Part shown: positions 55,454 to 63,014 of the stretch, piece after piece
How the letters are laid out: each line of letters opens with the position of its first letter
How positions within the stretch are numbered: the stretch's first letter is position 1
Assembly (NCBI RefSeq): GCF_000737715.1
Contig: NZ_JPRN01000003.1
Span: 62,001-126,000 of the forward strand
Source of the DNA: Chryseobacterium sp. JM1
GTDB taxonomy: Bacteria > Bacteroidota > Bacteroidia > Flavobacteriales > Weeksellaceae
Length of the DNA stretch: 64,000 nucleotides
Reading direction: 5' to 3'
The notes under the pieces: generated by a model
What the model saw: the letters and a program-made list of their open reading frames with translations, nothing else
What the model was told of the DNA's origin: nothing
The model's database searches: none
Position numbers and translations under genes: made by a program

Positions 55454-56677
55454 AATAAAGTAAGAAAGATCTTTGGTACAGACACCAAAGATTATGTAGA
55501 CGGTTTCCAGTATGAAAACGGCACATTGAAATTCTTCCCTACCGCAGGGGGTTATTTTAATTTTGAAACAGGGAAATATGTCTATAATTACACTGATCAT
55601 CTTGGAAATACACGTTTGAGCTACTTTAAAAATGGCTCAGGAGCAGAGATCATTGAAGAGAGTAATTATTATCCTTTTGGATTGAAGCATGAAGGATATA
55701 ATGTTTTATCTGGGAATCCTGCGTATAAATATATGTACAATGGGAAGGAGCTTCAGGAAAGTGGGATGTATGATTATGGGGCGAGATTTTATATGCCGGA
55801 GATTGGAAGATGGGGAGTGGTGGATCCGCTTGCGGAGAAGTCAAGAAGGTTTACACCTTATAATTATGCTATTAATAATCCTATCCGTTTTATTGACCCA
55901 GACGGAAGGTCAGAATCAGATTGGATTAAACAAACTTCTAATGGGGCGTCAACGTGGACCTATGATCCCAACATAAAAACAACATCAGAAGCTACGGCAG
56001 CAAATTATGAAAATGTAGAAGGTGTTTATTCATCTGCCACAATTTCTGCTACAGATGGAAGTTATTCATACTCTTTAAATACAAATGGTTCTGTTACATC
56101 CCAAGATGGAAGTACCATAGGTGGGAGTTTTACAACTGGAGCAGGAACAAATATCTCAACTGGTTCATATCTGAGCCAATGGGATGGCAATAGTAATAAA
56201 GGTTTTTTTGGCACATGGTCAAGTTCTGATAATTTTGCTGCAAAATTTTCTTATGGTGTAGTAAACAATGCTTATGTTACTGCTCAAATTTTTGACGGTG
56301 GATTATTAGAGCGCCCAGAATGGAAAAATCCTTTAGGAGGAAATTATGGAAATTTGGATGGAACTTCTAATTACCAACAAGCTGATGCTGCTTTTAATAC
56401 TACAGCTACATTAGTGCCCATTGGAAGAGGGGTAACTGCTATAAAATCTTTAATGCCTGAAGGTATCTCGCTGTTAAGTAGATTTGCAACAGGATCAGGA
56501 ACAAAAGGAGCTGTATATAATATTTTGAACAAAGGAGTGGATTATGTAAATAGCAGTTTGGGAAGTGGAACGAAAGCATTGCCAGCTGCTAAAGCTGTCG
56601 GAAATTTAGCTAATCCGAACGGTGGCTTTCAAAATTGGTTTAGAAAAAATGTTGGTTATAGACCACAATTTGATTAA
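55454..56677 (+). CDS. Orphan Rhs core-tip cassette 1
   Basis: The frame opens after a TAA at 55451-55453 and has no ATG. From NKVRKIFGTDTKDYVDGF on it copies the last 115 residues of the Rhs core nearly perfectly (TLKFFPTAGGYFNFETGKYV to WGVVDPLAEK). A different tip follows (SESDWIKQTSNGASTWTYDP to FRKNVGYRPQFD). A TTG at 55526 could only start it weakly. I read it as a silent donor module that becomes active after recombining into the upstream rhs gene. The next gene is its presumed immunity. Tip function not recognised. Confidence 0.65.
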   Translation, partial: NKVRKIFGTDTKDYVDGFQYENGTLKFFPTAGGYFNFETGKYVYNYTDHLGNTRLSYFKNGSGAEIIEESNYYPFGLKHEGYNVLSGNPAYKYMYNGKELQESGMYDYGARFYMPEIGRWGVVDPLAEKSRRFTPYNYAINNPIRFIDPDGRSESDWIKQTSNGASTWTYDPNIKTTSEATAANYENVEGVYSSATISATDGSYSYSLNTNGSVTSQDGSTIGGSFTTGAGTNISTGSYLSQWDGNSNKGFFGTWSSSDNFAAKFSYGVVNNAYVTAQIFDGGLLERPEWKNPLGGNYGNLDGTSNYQQADAAFNTTATLVPIGRGVTAIKSLMPEGISLLSRFATGSGTKGAVYNILNKGVDYVNSSLGSGTKALPAAKAVGNLANPNGGFQNWFRKNVGYRPQFD

Positions 56678-56703
56678 TATTAAATAATTTTAGAAAATAA
56701 ATT

Positions 56704-56934
56704 ATGGAAGCTTTATTTGAAATAATATTTGGAAGAATAATTACTCAATATTTAGGATTAAATGTTAGATATTATTTTTTGAAAATTTTTGACAAGAATT
56801 TAAAAAAACAAGATATTGTAACCAGCTCGAAAAGTTTAGAACAAGGATTTTATAATTCTTTTATAGGCCTGATTGTATTTTGTTTATTATTAATTGTAAT
56901 AGCATATATGTTCTATAAATTGGATCTTTTATAA
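56704..56934 (+). CDS. Small membrane protein, probable immunity of cassette 1
   Basis: 76 residues; one membrane helix near the C-terminus (FIGLIVFCLLLIVIAYMFY) and a charged middle (LKKQDIVTSSKSLEQGF). It lies 27 bases after cassette 1 and before the next terminator hairpin, the slot occupied by immunity genes in each module. Family not recognised. Confidence 0.6.
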   Translation: MEALFEIIFGRIITQYLGLNVRYYFLKIFDKNLKKQDIVTSSKSLEQGFYNSFIGLIVFCLLLIVIAYMFYKLDLL

Positions 56935-56949
56935 GTACTGCCAACAGCT

Positions 56950-56972
56950 GACGCGAGCATTTTGCTCGCGTC
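56950..56972. repeat. Perfect hairpin gacgcgagca/tgctcgcgtc
   Basis: A 10-bp perfect inverted repeat with a 3-nt loop just before the terminator of module 2; it resembles the GC-rich hairpins at 11614 and 14709. Confidence 0.55.
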
Positions 56973-56985
56973 CATCAATAAAAAT

Positions 56986-57020
56986 AAACCACTGTTTTCT
57001 ACAGTGGTTTTATTATTTTA
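56986..57020 (+). terminator. Terminator hairpin, Rhs module boundary 2
   Basis: Stem aaaccactgt/acagtggttt with loop tttct, then tattatttta. Confidence 0.75.
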
Positions 57021-57026
57021 GCTTAA

Positions 57027-58211
57027 AATAAAGTAGGAAAAATCTTCGGTAGAAAAACCATAGATTTCCAGTATGAAAATGGCACATTGAAATTCTTCCC
57101 AACCGCAGAAGGTTATTTTAATTTTGAAACCGGAAAATATGTGTATAATTATACCGATCATCTTGGAAATACCCGTTTGAGCTATTTTAAAAACGGCTCA
57201 GGAGCAGAAATCATTGAGGAGAGTAATTATTATCCGTTTGGATTGAAGCATGAAGGATATAATGTTTTATCAGGAAATCCTGCGTATAAATACAAGTACA
57301 ATGGAAAGGAGCTTCAGGAGAGTGGGATGTATGATTATGGAGCGAGATTCTATATGCCGGAGATTGGAAGATGGGGTGTTGTGGACCCGCTGGCGGAGAA
57401 AGCTCCAAATCTATCACCCTTTAGGTATGCTTACAATAATCCAGTAAGGTTTTTAGATCCCAATGGTGCATATGAAACGGATGGCCATTTTTGGACTGTC
57501 TATTTAATGGCTACGATGATGGGAAGAAAAGATGCATATTCGTTAGCTTATTATACAGAAGCTCCGGACAATATAATGGCGAGAAATGGTGAAGTTATGT
57601 CGTCACCAAGTACTTGGATGGATCCAGGATTACAAAGAAGTATACATGCTCTAAATGGAGGACGTTCAGGAACTGCAAGAAATATTGCAAGAAATATGCT
57701 ACATAGTGCAGGATCTATGGCAGAAGTAGGAAGGGCTTTGCATTATTTTGGAGATAGTTATGCACATACAATGATGTCTGATGGAGATACAATGTATCCC
57801 AACGGCCAAGGACATTTATTTTCTGGTCATGAACCGGATAAAATTGCCAATCGACCAGACCTGTATTTAGAATATGCAAATAGTTTGGCAGATAATTTGG
57901 GTTCGAAATTAGGAGCAGGAAAAATTGATATGTTTACATTTAATTACGTTGCGAATAGTGGAGGCACTACAGAACAAAATAGTGCTGTTTTTGAGACAGA
58001 AGTAAGAATAAGAGAAGGTGCTCAGATGTTTTCTGTCGCAGGTAACCAAGTTGGTACAATTAATAATTATTTAAGAGCAAGAAATGGACATTTTAATGGA
58101 CAGGCTAAAGGAAATGTTGTAAATACTGATGTTGACATGTATAAGCGGAATAAAAAGGGAGAATGGGAAAAAACAACAGAAGATAGAACTTTTGTAACTT
58201 TTACACAATAA
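57027..58211 (+). CDS. Orphan Rhs core-tip cassette 2, metal-motif toxin
   Basis: The frame opens after TAA 57024-57026, without an ATG. It copies the core tip with a 4-residue deletion before FQYENG, keeping the frame open. The new tip (from about base 57455) has GRALHYFGDSYAHTMM with the spacing H-x3-D-x3-H near 57741-57767, and FSGHEPDKIANRPDLYLEY. That pattern resembles the zinc site of phospholipase C/S1-P1-type nucleases. I infer a metal-dependent toxin. It is likely silent until recombined into a full rhs gene. An immunity gene follows 7 bases later. Confidence 0.65.
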   Translation, partial: NKVGKIFGRKTIDFQYENGTLKFFPTAEGYFNFETGKYVYNYTDHLGNTRLSYFKNGSGAEIIEESNYYPFGLKHEGYNVLSGNPAYKYKYNGKELQESGMYDYGARFYMPEIGRWGVVDPLAEKAPNLSPFRYAYNNPVRFLDPNGAYETDGHFWTVYLMATMMGRKDAYSLAYYTEAPDNIMARNGEVMSSPSTWMDPGLQRSIHALNGGRSGTARNIARNMLHSAGSMAEVGRALHYFGDSYAHTMMSDGDTMYPNGQGHLFSGHEPDKIANRPDLYLEYANSLADNLGSKLGAGKIDMFTFNYVANSGGTTEQNSAVFETEVRIREGAQMFSVAGNQVGTINNYLRARNGHFNGQAKGNVVNTDVDMYKRNKKGEWEKTTEDRTFVTFTQ

Positions 58212-58217
58212 TCAATA

Positions 58218-58616
58218 ATGAAAAGAATAATATTATTTAATTTATTATATCATATTCTATTATTTCTATTACCACTAATAATAGTTTTTATTTTTGAAGG
58301 ATATGGTACTGAAATGTTTGCTTATACTTTTTATTTTTGCATCATGTATTTTTGTATTGGATTTGTTTTAGATGGTCTAATAATAGCTATTTTAAATTAT
58401 TTTGAAATAATTAGATTAAAATGGATTTTATTTATTTTGATTTCTATAACTGTATTCTTAATAACCGTATACATACTTACACATAAGAATATAATACTAG
58501 AGTTATTTACTTTTGGTTTAGATGCTAATTATGTTACCATCATATTTTTAATAAGTATTCTTGTAAGTTTTTCTATTTCTTTAAAATTAATTAGACCTGA
58601 TAAAAATGAAAAATAG
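58218..58616 (+). CDS. Membrane protein, probable immunity of cassette 2
   Basis: 132 residues, with four predicted membrane helices (ILLFLLPLIIVFIFEG, FYFCIMYFCIGFVLDGLI, WILFILISITVFLITVY, YVTIIFLISILVSFSIS). No family recognised. Placement immediately after cassette 2 supports the immunity role. A multi-span partner fits a toxin that acts on the membrane or its lipids, in line with the phospholipase-like motif. Confidence 0.65.
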   Translation: MKRIILFNLLYHILLFLLPLIIVFIFEGYGTEMFAYTFYFCIMYFCIGFVLDGLIIAILNYFEIIRLKWILFILISITVFLITVYILTHKNIILELFTFGLDANYVTIIFLISILVSFSISLKLIRPDKNEK

Positions 58617-58780
58617 TATTATTTTAGTAAAATTAATAAATATCCTTGCTGGTACAATCTATGATAAAAAGTAATTAAAAGCATTGAAATTTAAGATGCG
58701 AATTTATACGTTTACGAATGAAGTATTTTCGTAATATTACAGAAATTACAAGCGTACTACTCATGTCCATCAATAAAAAT

Positions 58781-58815
58781 AAACCACTGTTTTTTACAGT
58801 GGTTTTATTATTTTA
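58781..58815 (+). terminator. Terminator hairpin, Rhs module boundary 3
   Basis: Stem aaaccactgt/acagtggttt with loop ttttt. The 164 bases after the previous gene hold nothing else recognisable. Confidence 0.75.
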
Positions 58816-58821
58816 GCCTAA

Positions 58822-59952
58822 ACTAAATACAAAATAGACGGTACAGATACGACAGATTGGGTAGATGGTTTCCAGTATGAAAATGGCACGTTGAAATTCT
58901 TCCCTACCGCAGAAGGTTATTTTAATTTTGAAACCGGAAAATATGTGTATAATTATACCGATCATCTTGGAAATACACGTTTGAGCTACTTTAAAAATGG
59001 CTCAGGAGCAGAGATCATTGAAGAGAGTAATTATTACCCGTTTGGATTGAAGCATGAAGGATATAATGTCTTGTCTGGGAATCCTGCGTATAAATATAAG
59101 TACAATGGAAAGGAACTTCAGGAGAGTGGGATGTATGATTATGGTGCGAGATTTTATATGCCGGAGATTGGAAGATGGGGTGTTGTGGACCCGCTGGCGG
59201 AAAATTCTAGACGTTGGAATGCTTACAACTACGCTTACAACAACCCAATTAGTTTCATAGACCCTGATGGAAGACAAGGGACTGATTGGATCAAGAAAGA
59301 TAATCAATGGACATATGATGCGAATATTACGACAGCAGCTCAGGCAAAAGCTGCCGGAGCAGATACATTTGCTAAAAATGGTTCGGTAGTTTCAGATGCT
59401 AAGATTGGAAGTGACGGAGAAGCTGGTTATGTAAGGCTTAATGCAGGCGGAACAGCAGAGTATATGCCGGATAATCTATCAACAGCAATGGTGAATTTTT
59501 CAAATGAAACTCTTGGAGGAACAGTAACCAGCGGTCTTCAGTTGGAAAAAAGCCTTTCCCATTTAGGAAATTAAGGAGGAGATTTTTATTCAAATCCGGG
59601 AGGTTTAGGTATAGGCGGTGGTACAAATCCTTTCTTTAGACCAGATATAGACAAAGTAGTTGATGTTGAAGGTTATTTTGGAGGGATACACAATGGTTTG
59701 AGCAGAGGAGATAAAAGTGCAACAAATGTAAAGAGTATTTTGATGAATACTATGGTAGATGTAATGTCTCTTGTAGATATGAATAAGTCTTCTTTAACGA
59801 AAGAACCGGATACATTTAGTCATTCTGGTCCTCAAGCGGTTGGTATTAATATATATAGAGGAGACGGAGGCGGAATAACCGGTGTTGGTGTTAAAACTCA
59901 GGATGTTTATAAGACTAATATGTCAAGAAGTCAAAAAGGATTCAATGATTAA
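58822..59952 (+). pseudogene. Orphan Rhs core-tip cassette 3 with in-frame stop
   Basis: The frame opens after TAA 58819-58821, again without ATG, and copies the core tip (KYKIDGTDTTDWVDGFQYEN onward). The tip begins RQGTDWIKKDNQWTYDANIT and is cut by TAA at 59572-59574. The same frame stays open afterwards and continues the protein (GGDFYSNPGGLGIGGGTNPF to YKTNMSRSQKGFND, stop 59950-59952). A further frame (MINRFNTDGVKFGRQADS, 59945-60024) may be the true tail after a shift. The donor has therefore suffered at least one nonsense change. Its lipoprotein partner still follows. Confidence 0.65.
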
Positions 59953-60026
59953 TAGATTTAATACTGATGGGGTGAAGTTTGGTAGACAAGCTGATTCTAT
60001 ATTAAAAAGAATAACACCAAGATAAT

Positions 60027-60575
60027 ATGAGAACTAAAATAATTTGCACACTAATTTTATTCATTATTTTTTCTTGTAAAAAAGATGAAACTAAAAGTTT
60101 TAAAAAAGAATTAACTCAATCTATTCAGAAAAAAATTACACAAGAGCTTAAGCAAGATGGTTCTTCTTTAGAATCCATTCAGCTTGTAAAATTTGATACT
60201 TTAAAAGAATGGCAGGAAGCTGATTTTGTATCTAACTATTCTACTCAGAGATTGATAATATTAAATAAACAACAGCAACAGTTAACAAAAGAACTTGAAA
60301 ATGTTAAAACAATAAAGGATTTGGAACGAATCAAATCAAAATATACAAAAGTAGAGGACAGTATGAAACACGAAATAAAAATTATAAAAAGTGTGGAGTA
60401 TTTGAAACCAAAAAATATTAAAACAGGCAACTATCAAGCAATCTTTCTTTTAAAGGTTCATGATAGAAAATCCGATACAGTTAAAAACGATTCGTTATTT
60501 ATGTTTACAAATGAAAAAAAAGTAATCTTCACATCAACACAATTTATTGAACAGTGTATTGTTAAATTTAAGTAA
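60027..60575 (+). CDS. Lipoprotein, probable immunity of cassette 3
   Basis: 182 residues with lipoprotein signal MRTKIICTLILFIIFSCKKD (Cys17). The mature part is lysine/glutamate-rich with long helices (NKQQQQLTKELENVKTIKDL) and a small beta end (IFLLKVHDRKSDTV). It is lipid-anchored facing the periplasm, which fits immunity to a toxin acting there. Family not recognised. Confidence 0.65.
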   Translation: MRTKIICTLILFIIFSCKKDETKSFKKELTQSIQKKITQELKQDGSSLESIQLVKFDTLKEWQEADFVSNYSTQRLIILNKQQQQLTKELENVKTIKDLERIKSKYTKVEDSMKHEIKIIKSVEYLKPKNIKTGNYQAIFLLKVHDRKSDTVKNDSLFMFTNEKKVIFTSTQFIEQCIVKFK

Positions 60576-60617
60576 GCCCCGCTGGTGTGAGCATACCTCC
60601 CTGCCAGCAATAAAAAT

Positions 60618-60652
60618 AAACCACTGTTTTCTACAGTGGTTTTATTATTTTA
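60618..60652 (+). terminator. Terminator hairpin, Rhs module boundary 4
   Basis: Stem aaaccactgt/acagtggttt, loop ttttct-like (tttct), then tattatttta. Confidence 0.75.
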
Positions 60653-60660
60653 GCCTAAAT

Positions 60661-61020
60661 TAAATACAAGGATCTTTGGTACAGAGACAACAAATTTTCC
60701 AGTATGAAAACGACATATTGAAATTCTTCCCTACCGCAGAAGGTTATTTTTATTTTGAAACTGGTAAATATGTGTATAATTATGCCGATCATCTTGGGAA
60801 TACTCGTTTGAGCTAATTTAAAAACGGCTCAGGAGCAGAGATCATTGAGGAAAGTAATTATTATCCGTTTGGATTGAAGCATGAAGGGTATGATGTTTTA
60901 TATGGAAATCGTGCATATAAATATAAGTACAACGGTAAAGACTTGTAGAAGAGTGGGATGTATGATTATGTACTGAGGCAGCATCTTAGGTATTTTCTAG
61001 TGCAGAAAGAGTTGAAGAAT
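60661..61020 (+). pseudogene. Decayed Rhs core-tip cassette 4
   Basis: The core-tip copy is recognisable (FFPTAEGYFYFETGKYVYNY, ADHLGNTRLS) but broken. gagctattt has become gagctaattt (stop), and the segment for KELQES is gacttgtagaag (stop), with further drift by 60960. No toxin or immunity gene follows; the tRNA-Arg lies beyond. It marks the oldest end of the array. Confidence 0.8.
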
Positions 61021-61060
61021 TAGCTTAAAATAATAATATAATGACTTTAGAAAAAAGGAT

Positions 61061-61122
61061 ACAAAAAGAAAAAAGAGAATTTGTAATAAATTGGATTTCA
61101 ATATTTTACAAAATTCTCTTTT
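61061..61122 (-). terminator. Terminator for tRNA-Arg
   Basis: A long AT-rich stem (aaaagagaatttgt paired with acaaaattctctttt, one bulge), followed on the minus strand by T-runs, just downstream of the tRNA. Confidence 0.6.
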
Positions 61123-61131
61123 AAAATTTAG

Positions 61132-61205
61132 TGACCTCGACAGGATTCAAACCTGTAACCTTCTGAGCCGTAATCAGATGCGCTATTCAGTTGCGCCACG
61201 AGGCC
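61132..61205 (-). tRNA. tRNA-Arg (anticodon ACG)
   Basis: The complement folds as a full cloverleaf of 74 bases. The acceptor is ggcctcg/cgaggtc (one G-U); the D-arm is around ggcgcaactgaatagcgc. The anticodon arm is tctga-ttacggc-tcaga, placing ACG at 34-36, and the T-arm is acagg-tttgaat-cctgt. The discriminator is A and no CCA is encoded. ACG becomes ICG and reads CGU/CGC/CGA. Confidence 0.93.
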
Positions 61206-61264
61206 GTTGTTACCTTGTTGTTTAAGGGTTTGCAAATATAGCACTTTTTTCTTTTCTTTGAAAG

Positions 61265-62311
61265 ATGAAACAGAGAATTTTACTTTTATTTACAGTTATA
61301 GCGCTAATCTCCTGTAAAAGAGAACAAAAAATTTCGTCCTCAGACTGGACTCAAATCTCAAACCGTACCCAATTTAAGGAGCATGACGGTCTTTTGGAGC
61401 TGAAGTCGGGAAATTTCACCTATAATTTTAAGCAAAATCAAACTCCATTTAAGAAAATCATCCTTTTGAATGCGAGTATGGCCGGGTATATTTCTGAATT
61501 AGGAGCTGAAGATCTGATCATCGGGGTTTCAAGTCCGGAGTACATCTATTCGGATAAAATTCAGAATCTTTTAAAGCAAGGGAAGATCCAGAATGTGGGA
61601 AGTGAGCAGAAGTATGATGTAGAAAAGATCATTTCCATGAAGCCGGATGCTATTTTCACGAACTATATTGCAAGCTTTGATAATGCCTATCAGCTGTTGA
61701 AAAATAATGGAATTCAGGTTGTTTTTCTGGATGAGTATATGGAACAGCTTCCGTTGCAGAAAACCGCTTACATCAAACTTTTCGGAGAGTTTTTCGGAAA
61801 AGAGAAAGAAGCTGAAGCAAAATATAAGGAAATTGAAAAAAATTACAGTGAGCTGAAGCAGCTGGCATTAAAAGCAAAGGATAAACCTGTGGTGCTTGCC
61901 AATGAAATGTACGGTGATGTTTGGTATCTGCCGGGCGGAAAAACATCGGTAGCGAATTATATTGGTGATGCCAACGCTTCTTACATTATGAAAGACAATA
62001 AAGAAGAAAAGTCCCTGACGATGAGCTTCGAAGAAGTATATGCTAAATCACCGGGGGTACAGTATTGGGTAAACGCAGGAAGTCATACCTCTAAAAAAGA
62101 AATGCTGGGAACCAATCCTTTTTACGGAAAACTGGAAGTATTCAATAAAGGAAAGATCTACACCATTGCCGGGAAAGAAAAAAACAAAGCCAACGACTTT
62201 TTCGAAAGCGGAGCCGTAAGAGCTGATCTGATCCTGAAAGATTATATCAAGATCTTCCACCCTGAACTTCTTCCGGAATATCAGCTTACCTACATGAAAG
62301 AGCTTCAATAA
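61265..62311 (+). CDS. ABC transporter substrate-binding lipoprotein (BtuF/FhuD-like)
   Basis: 348 residues with lipoprotein signal MKQRILLLFTVIALISCKRE (Cys17). It is a type III periplasmic binding protein with a helical backbone. N-lobe lines are KKIILLNASMAGYISELGAED, LIIGVSSPEYIYSDKIQNL and VEKIISMKPDAIFTNYI; the C-lobe includes ANEMYGDVWYLPGGKTSVAN and ends VRADLILKDYIKIFHPELLP. Such proteins capture iron-siderophores, haem or cobalamin for an ABC importer, which is not in the window. The ligand is uncertain. Confidence 0.9.
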   Translation: MKQRILLLFTVIALISCKREQKISSSDWTQISNRTQFKEHDGLLELKSGNFTYNFKQNQTPFKKIILLNASMAGYISELGAEDLIIGVSSPEYIYSDKIQNLLKQGKIQNVGSEQKYDVEKIISMKPDAIFTNYIASFDNAYQLLKNNGIQVVFLDEYMEQLPLQKTAYIKLFGEFFGKEKEAEAKYKEIEKNYSELKQLALKAKDKPVVLANEMYGDVWYLPGGKTSVANYIGDANASYIMKDNKEEKSLTMSFEEVYAKSPGVQYWVNAGSHTSKKEMLGTNPFYGKLEVFNKGKIYTIAGKEKNKANDFFESGAVRADLILKDYIKIFHPELLPEYQLTYMKELQ

Positions 62312-62326
62312 CTCGGACGAATTGTT

Positions 62327-62334
62327 TATTTTTG
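62327..62334 (+). promoter_or_regulatory. -7 promoter element of mtgA
   Basis: TATTTTTG fits TAnnTTTG, ending 22 bases before the ATG at 62357. Confidence 0.45.
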
Positions 62335-62356
62335 CAGTTCCTTTTTACAAAAAATT

Positions 62357-63001
62357 ATGTGGAAAAAAATTAAACAGCTTATTTTCATCGTTCTTGTTCT
62401 GAATGTGGTGTTCATTATCTGGGGCAGATTTTTTAATCCGCCTATTACCATTACTCAGATCGGAGGTATTTTCGAATTCGGAAAGCTGCACAGGGATTAT
62501 ATTTCCTATGACGAAATGGGAAACAACGTTAAAAAAGCAGTGATCGCTTCTGAGGACCAGAAATTCTTTGTCCACAACGGTTTCGATTATACGGCGATTG
62601 AGAAGGCAATGAAGAATAACGAGAAAGGAAAAAAGATCCGTGGTGGAAGTACCATTTCGCAGCAGACCGCAAAAAATGTCTTTCTGTGGCAGGGCAGAAG
62701 CTGGTTCAGAAAAGGACTGGAAGCCATGTATACCTTTATCATTGAGAAGGTTTGGAGCAAGGATATTATTCTGGAAAGATACCTGAATTCCATCGAAATG
62801 GGGCAGGGTGTATTCGGGGTGGAGGCTGCAGCTCAGTATTATTTCGGGAAATCATCCAAAGATCTGAGCGCTTCAGATGCTGCATGGATTGCGGCTGTAT
62901 TGCCTAATCCGAAGAAATATGACCCTAAAAATCCATCACCGTATTTAAGAAAGAAACACAATTGGATCATGAGACAGATGAGGAATGTGAGTTTGAAATA
63001 G
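62357..63001 (+). CDS. mtgA: Monofunctional peptidoglycan glycosyltransferase MtgA
   Basis: 214 residues with one N-terminal membrane anchor (LIFIVLVLNVVFIIWGRFF) and a single GT51 domain. ASEDQKFFVHNGFD holds the catalytic Glu of the EDxxFxxHxGxD motif, followed by RGGSTISQQTAKNVFLW and RYLNSIEMGQGVFGVEAAAQ with the second catalytic Glu. It polymerises lipid II into glycan strands at the outer face of the inner membrane, without a transpeptidase domain. Length fits MtgA (about 220-240). It is 45 bases after the binding-protein gene. Confidence 0.95.
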   Translation: MWKKIKQLIFIVLVLNVVFIIWGRFFNPPITITQIGGIFEFGKLHRDYISYDEMGNNVKKAVIASEDQKFFVHNGFDYTAIEKAMKNNEKGKKIRGGSTISQQTAKNVFLWQGRSWFRKGLEAMYTFIIEKVWSKDIILERYLNSIEMGQGVFGVEAAAQYYFGKSSKDLSASDAAWIAAVLPNPKKYDPKNPSPYLRKKHNWIMRQMRNVSLK

Positions 63002-63009
63002 TATCTTTG
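63002..63009 (+). promoter_or_regulatory. -7 promoter element
   Basis: TATCTTTG fits TAnnTTTG, ending only 5 bases before the ATG at 63015, so the transcript would have almost no leader. Confidence 0.4.
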
Positions 63010-63014
63010 TCCTA

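Noticed and set aside
55650..59307. Antisense frames over the Rhs core copies (55650-55844, 57211-57417, 59002-59307)
   Set aside because: They recur only because the core itself is repeated; codon patterns fit the plus strand.
38158..61205. A 23-kb island bounded by direct tRNA-Arg repeats
   Set aside because: The orientation fits, but the region contains ordinary metabolic genes and no integrase, and the left copy is only a 30-base match. Claiming a mobile island is not supported.
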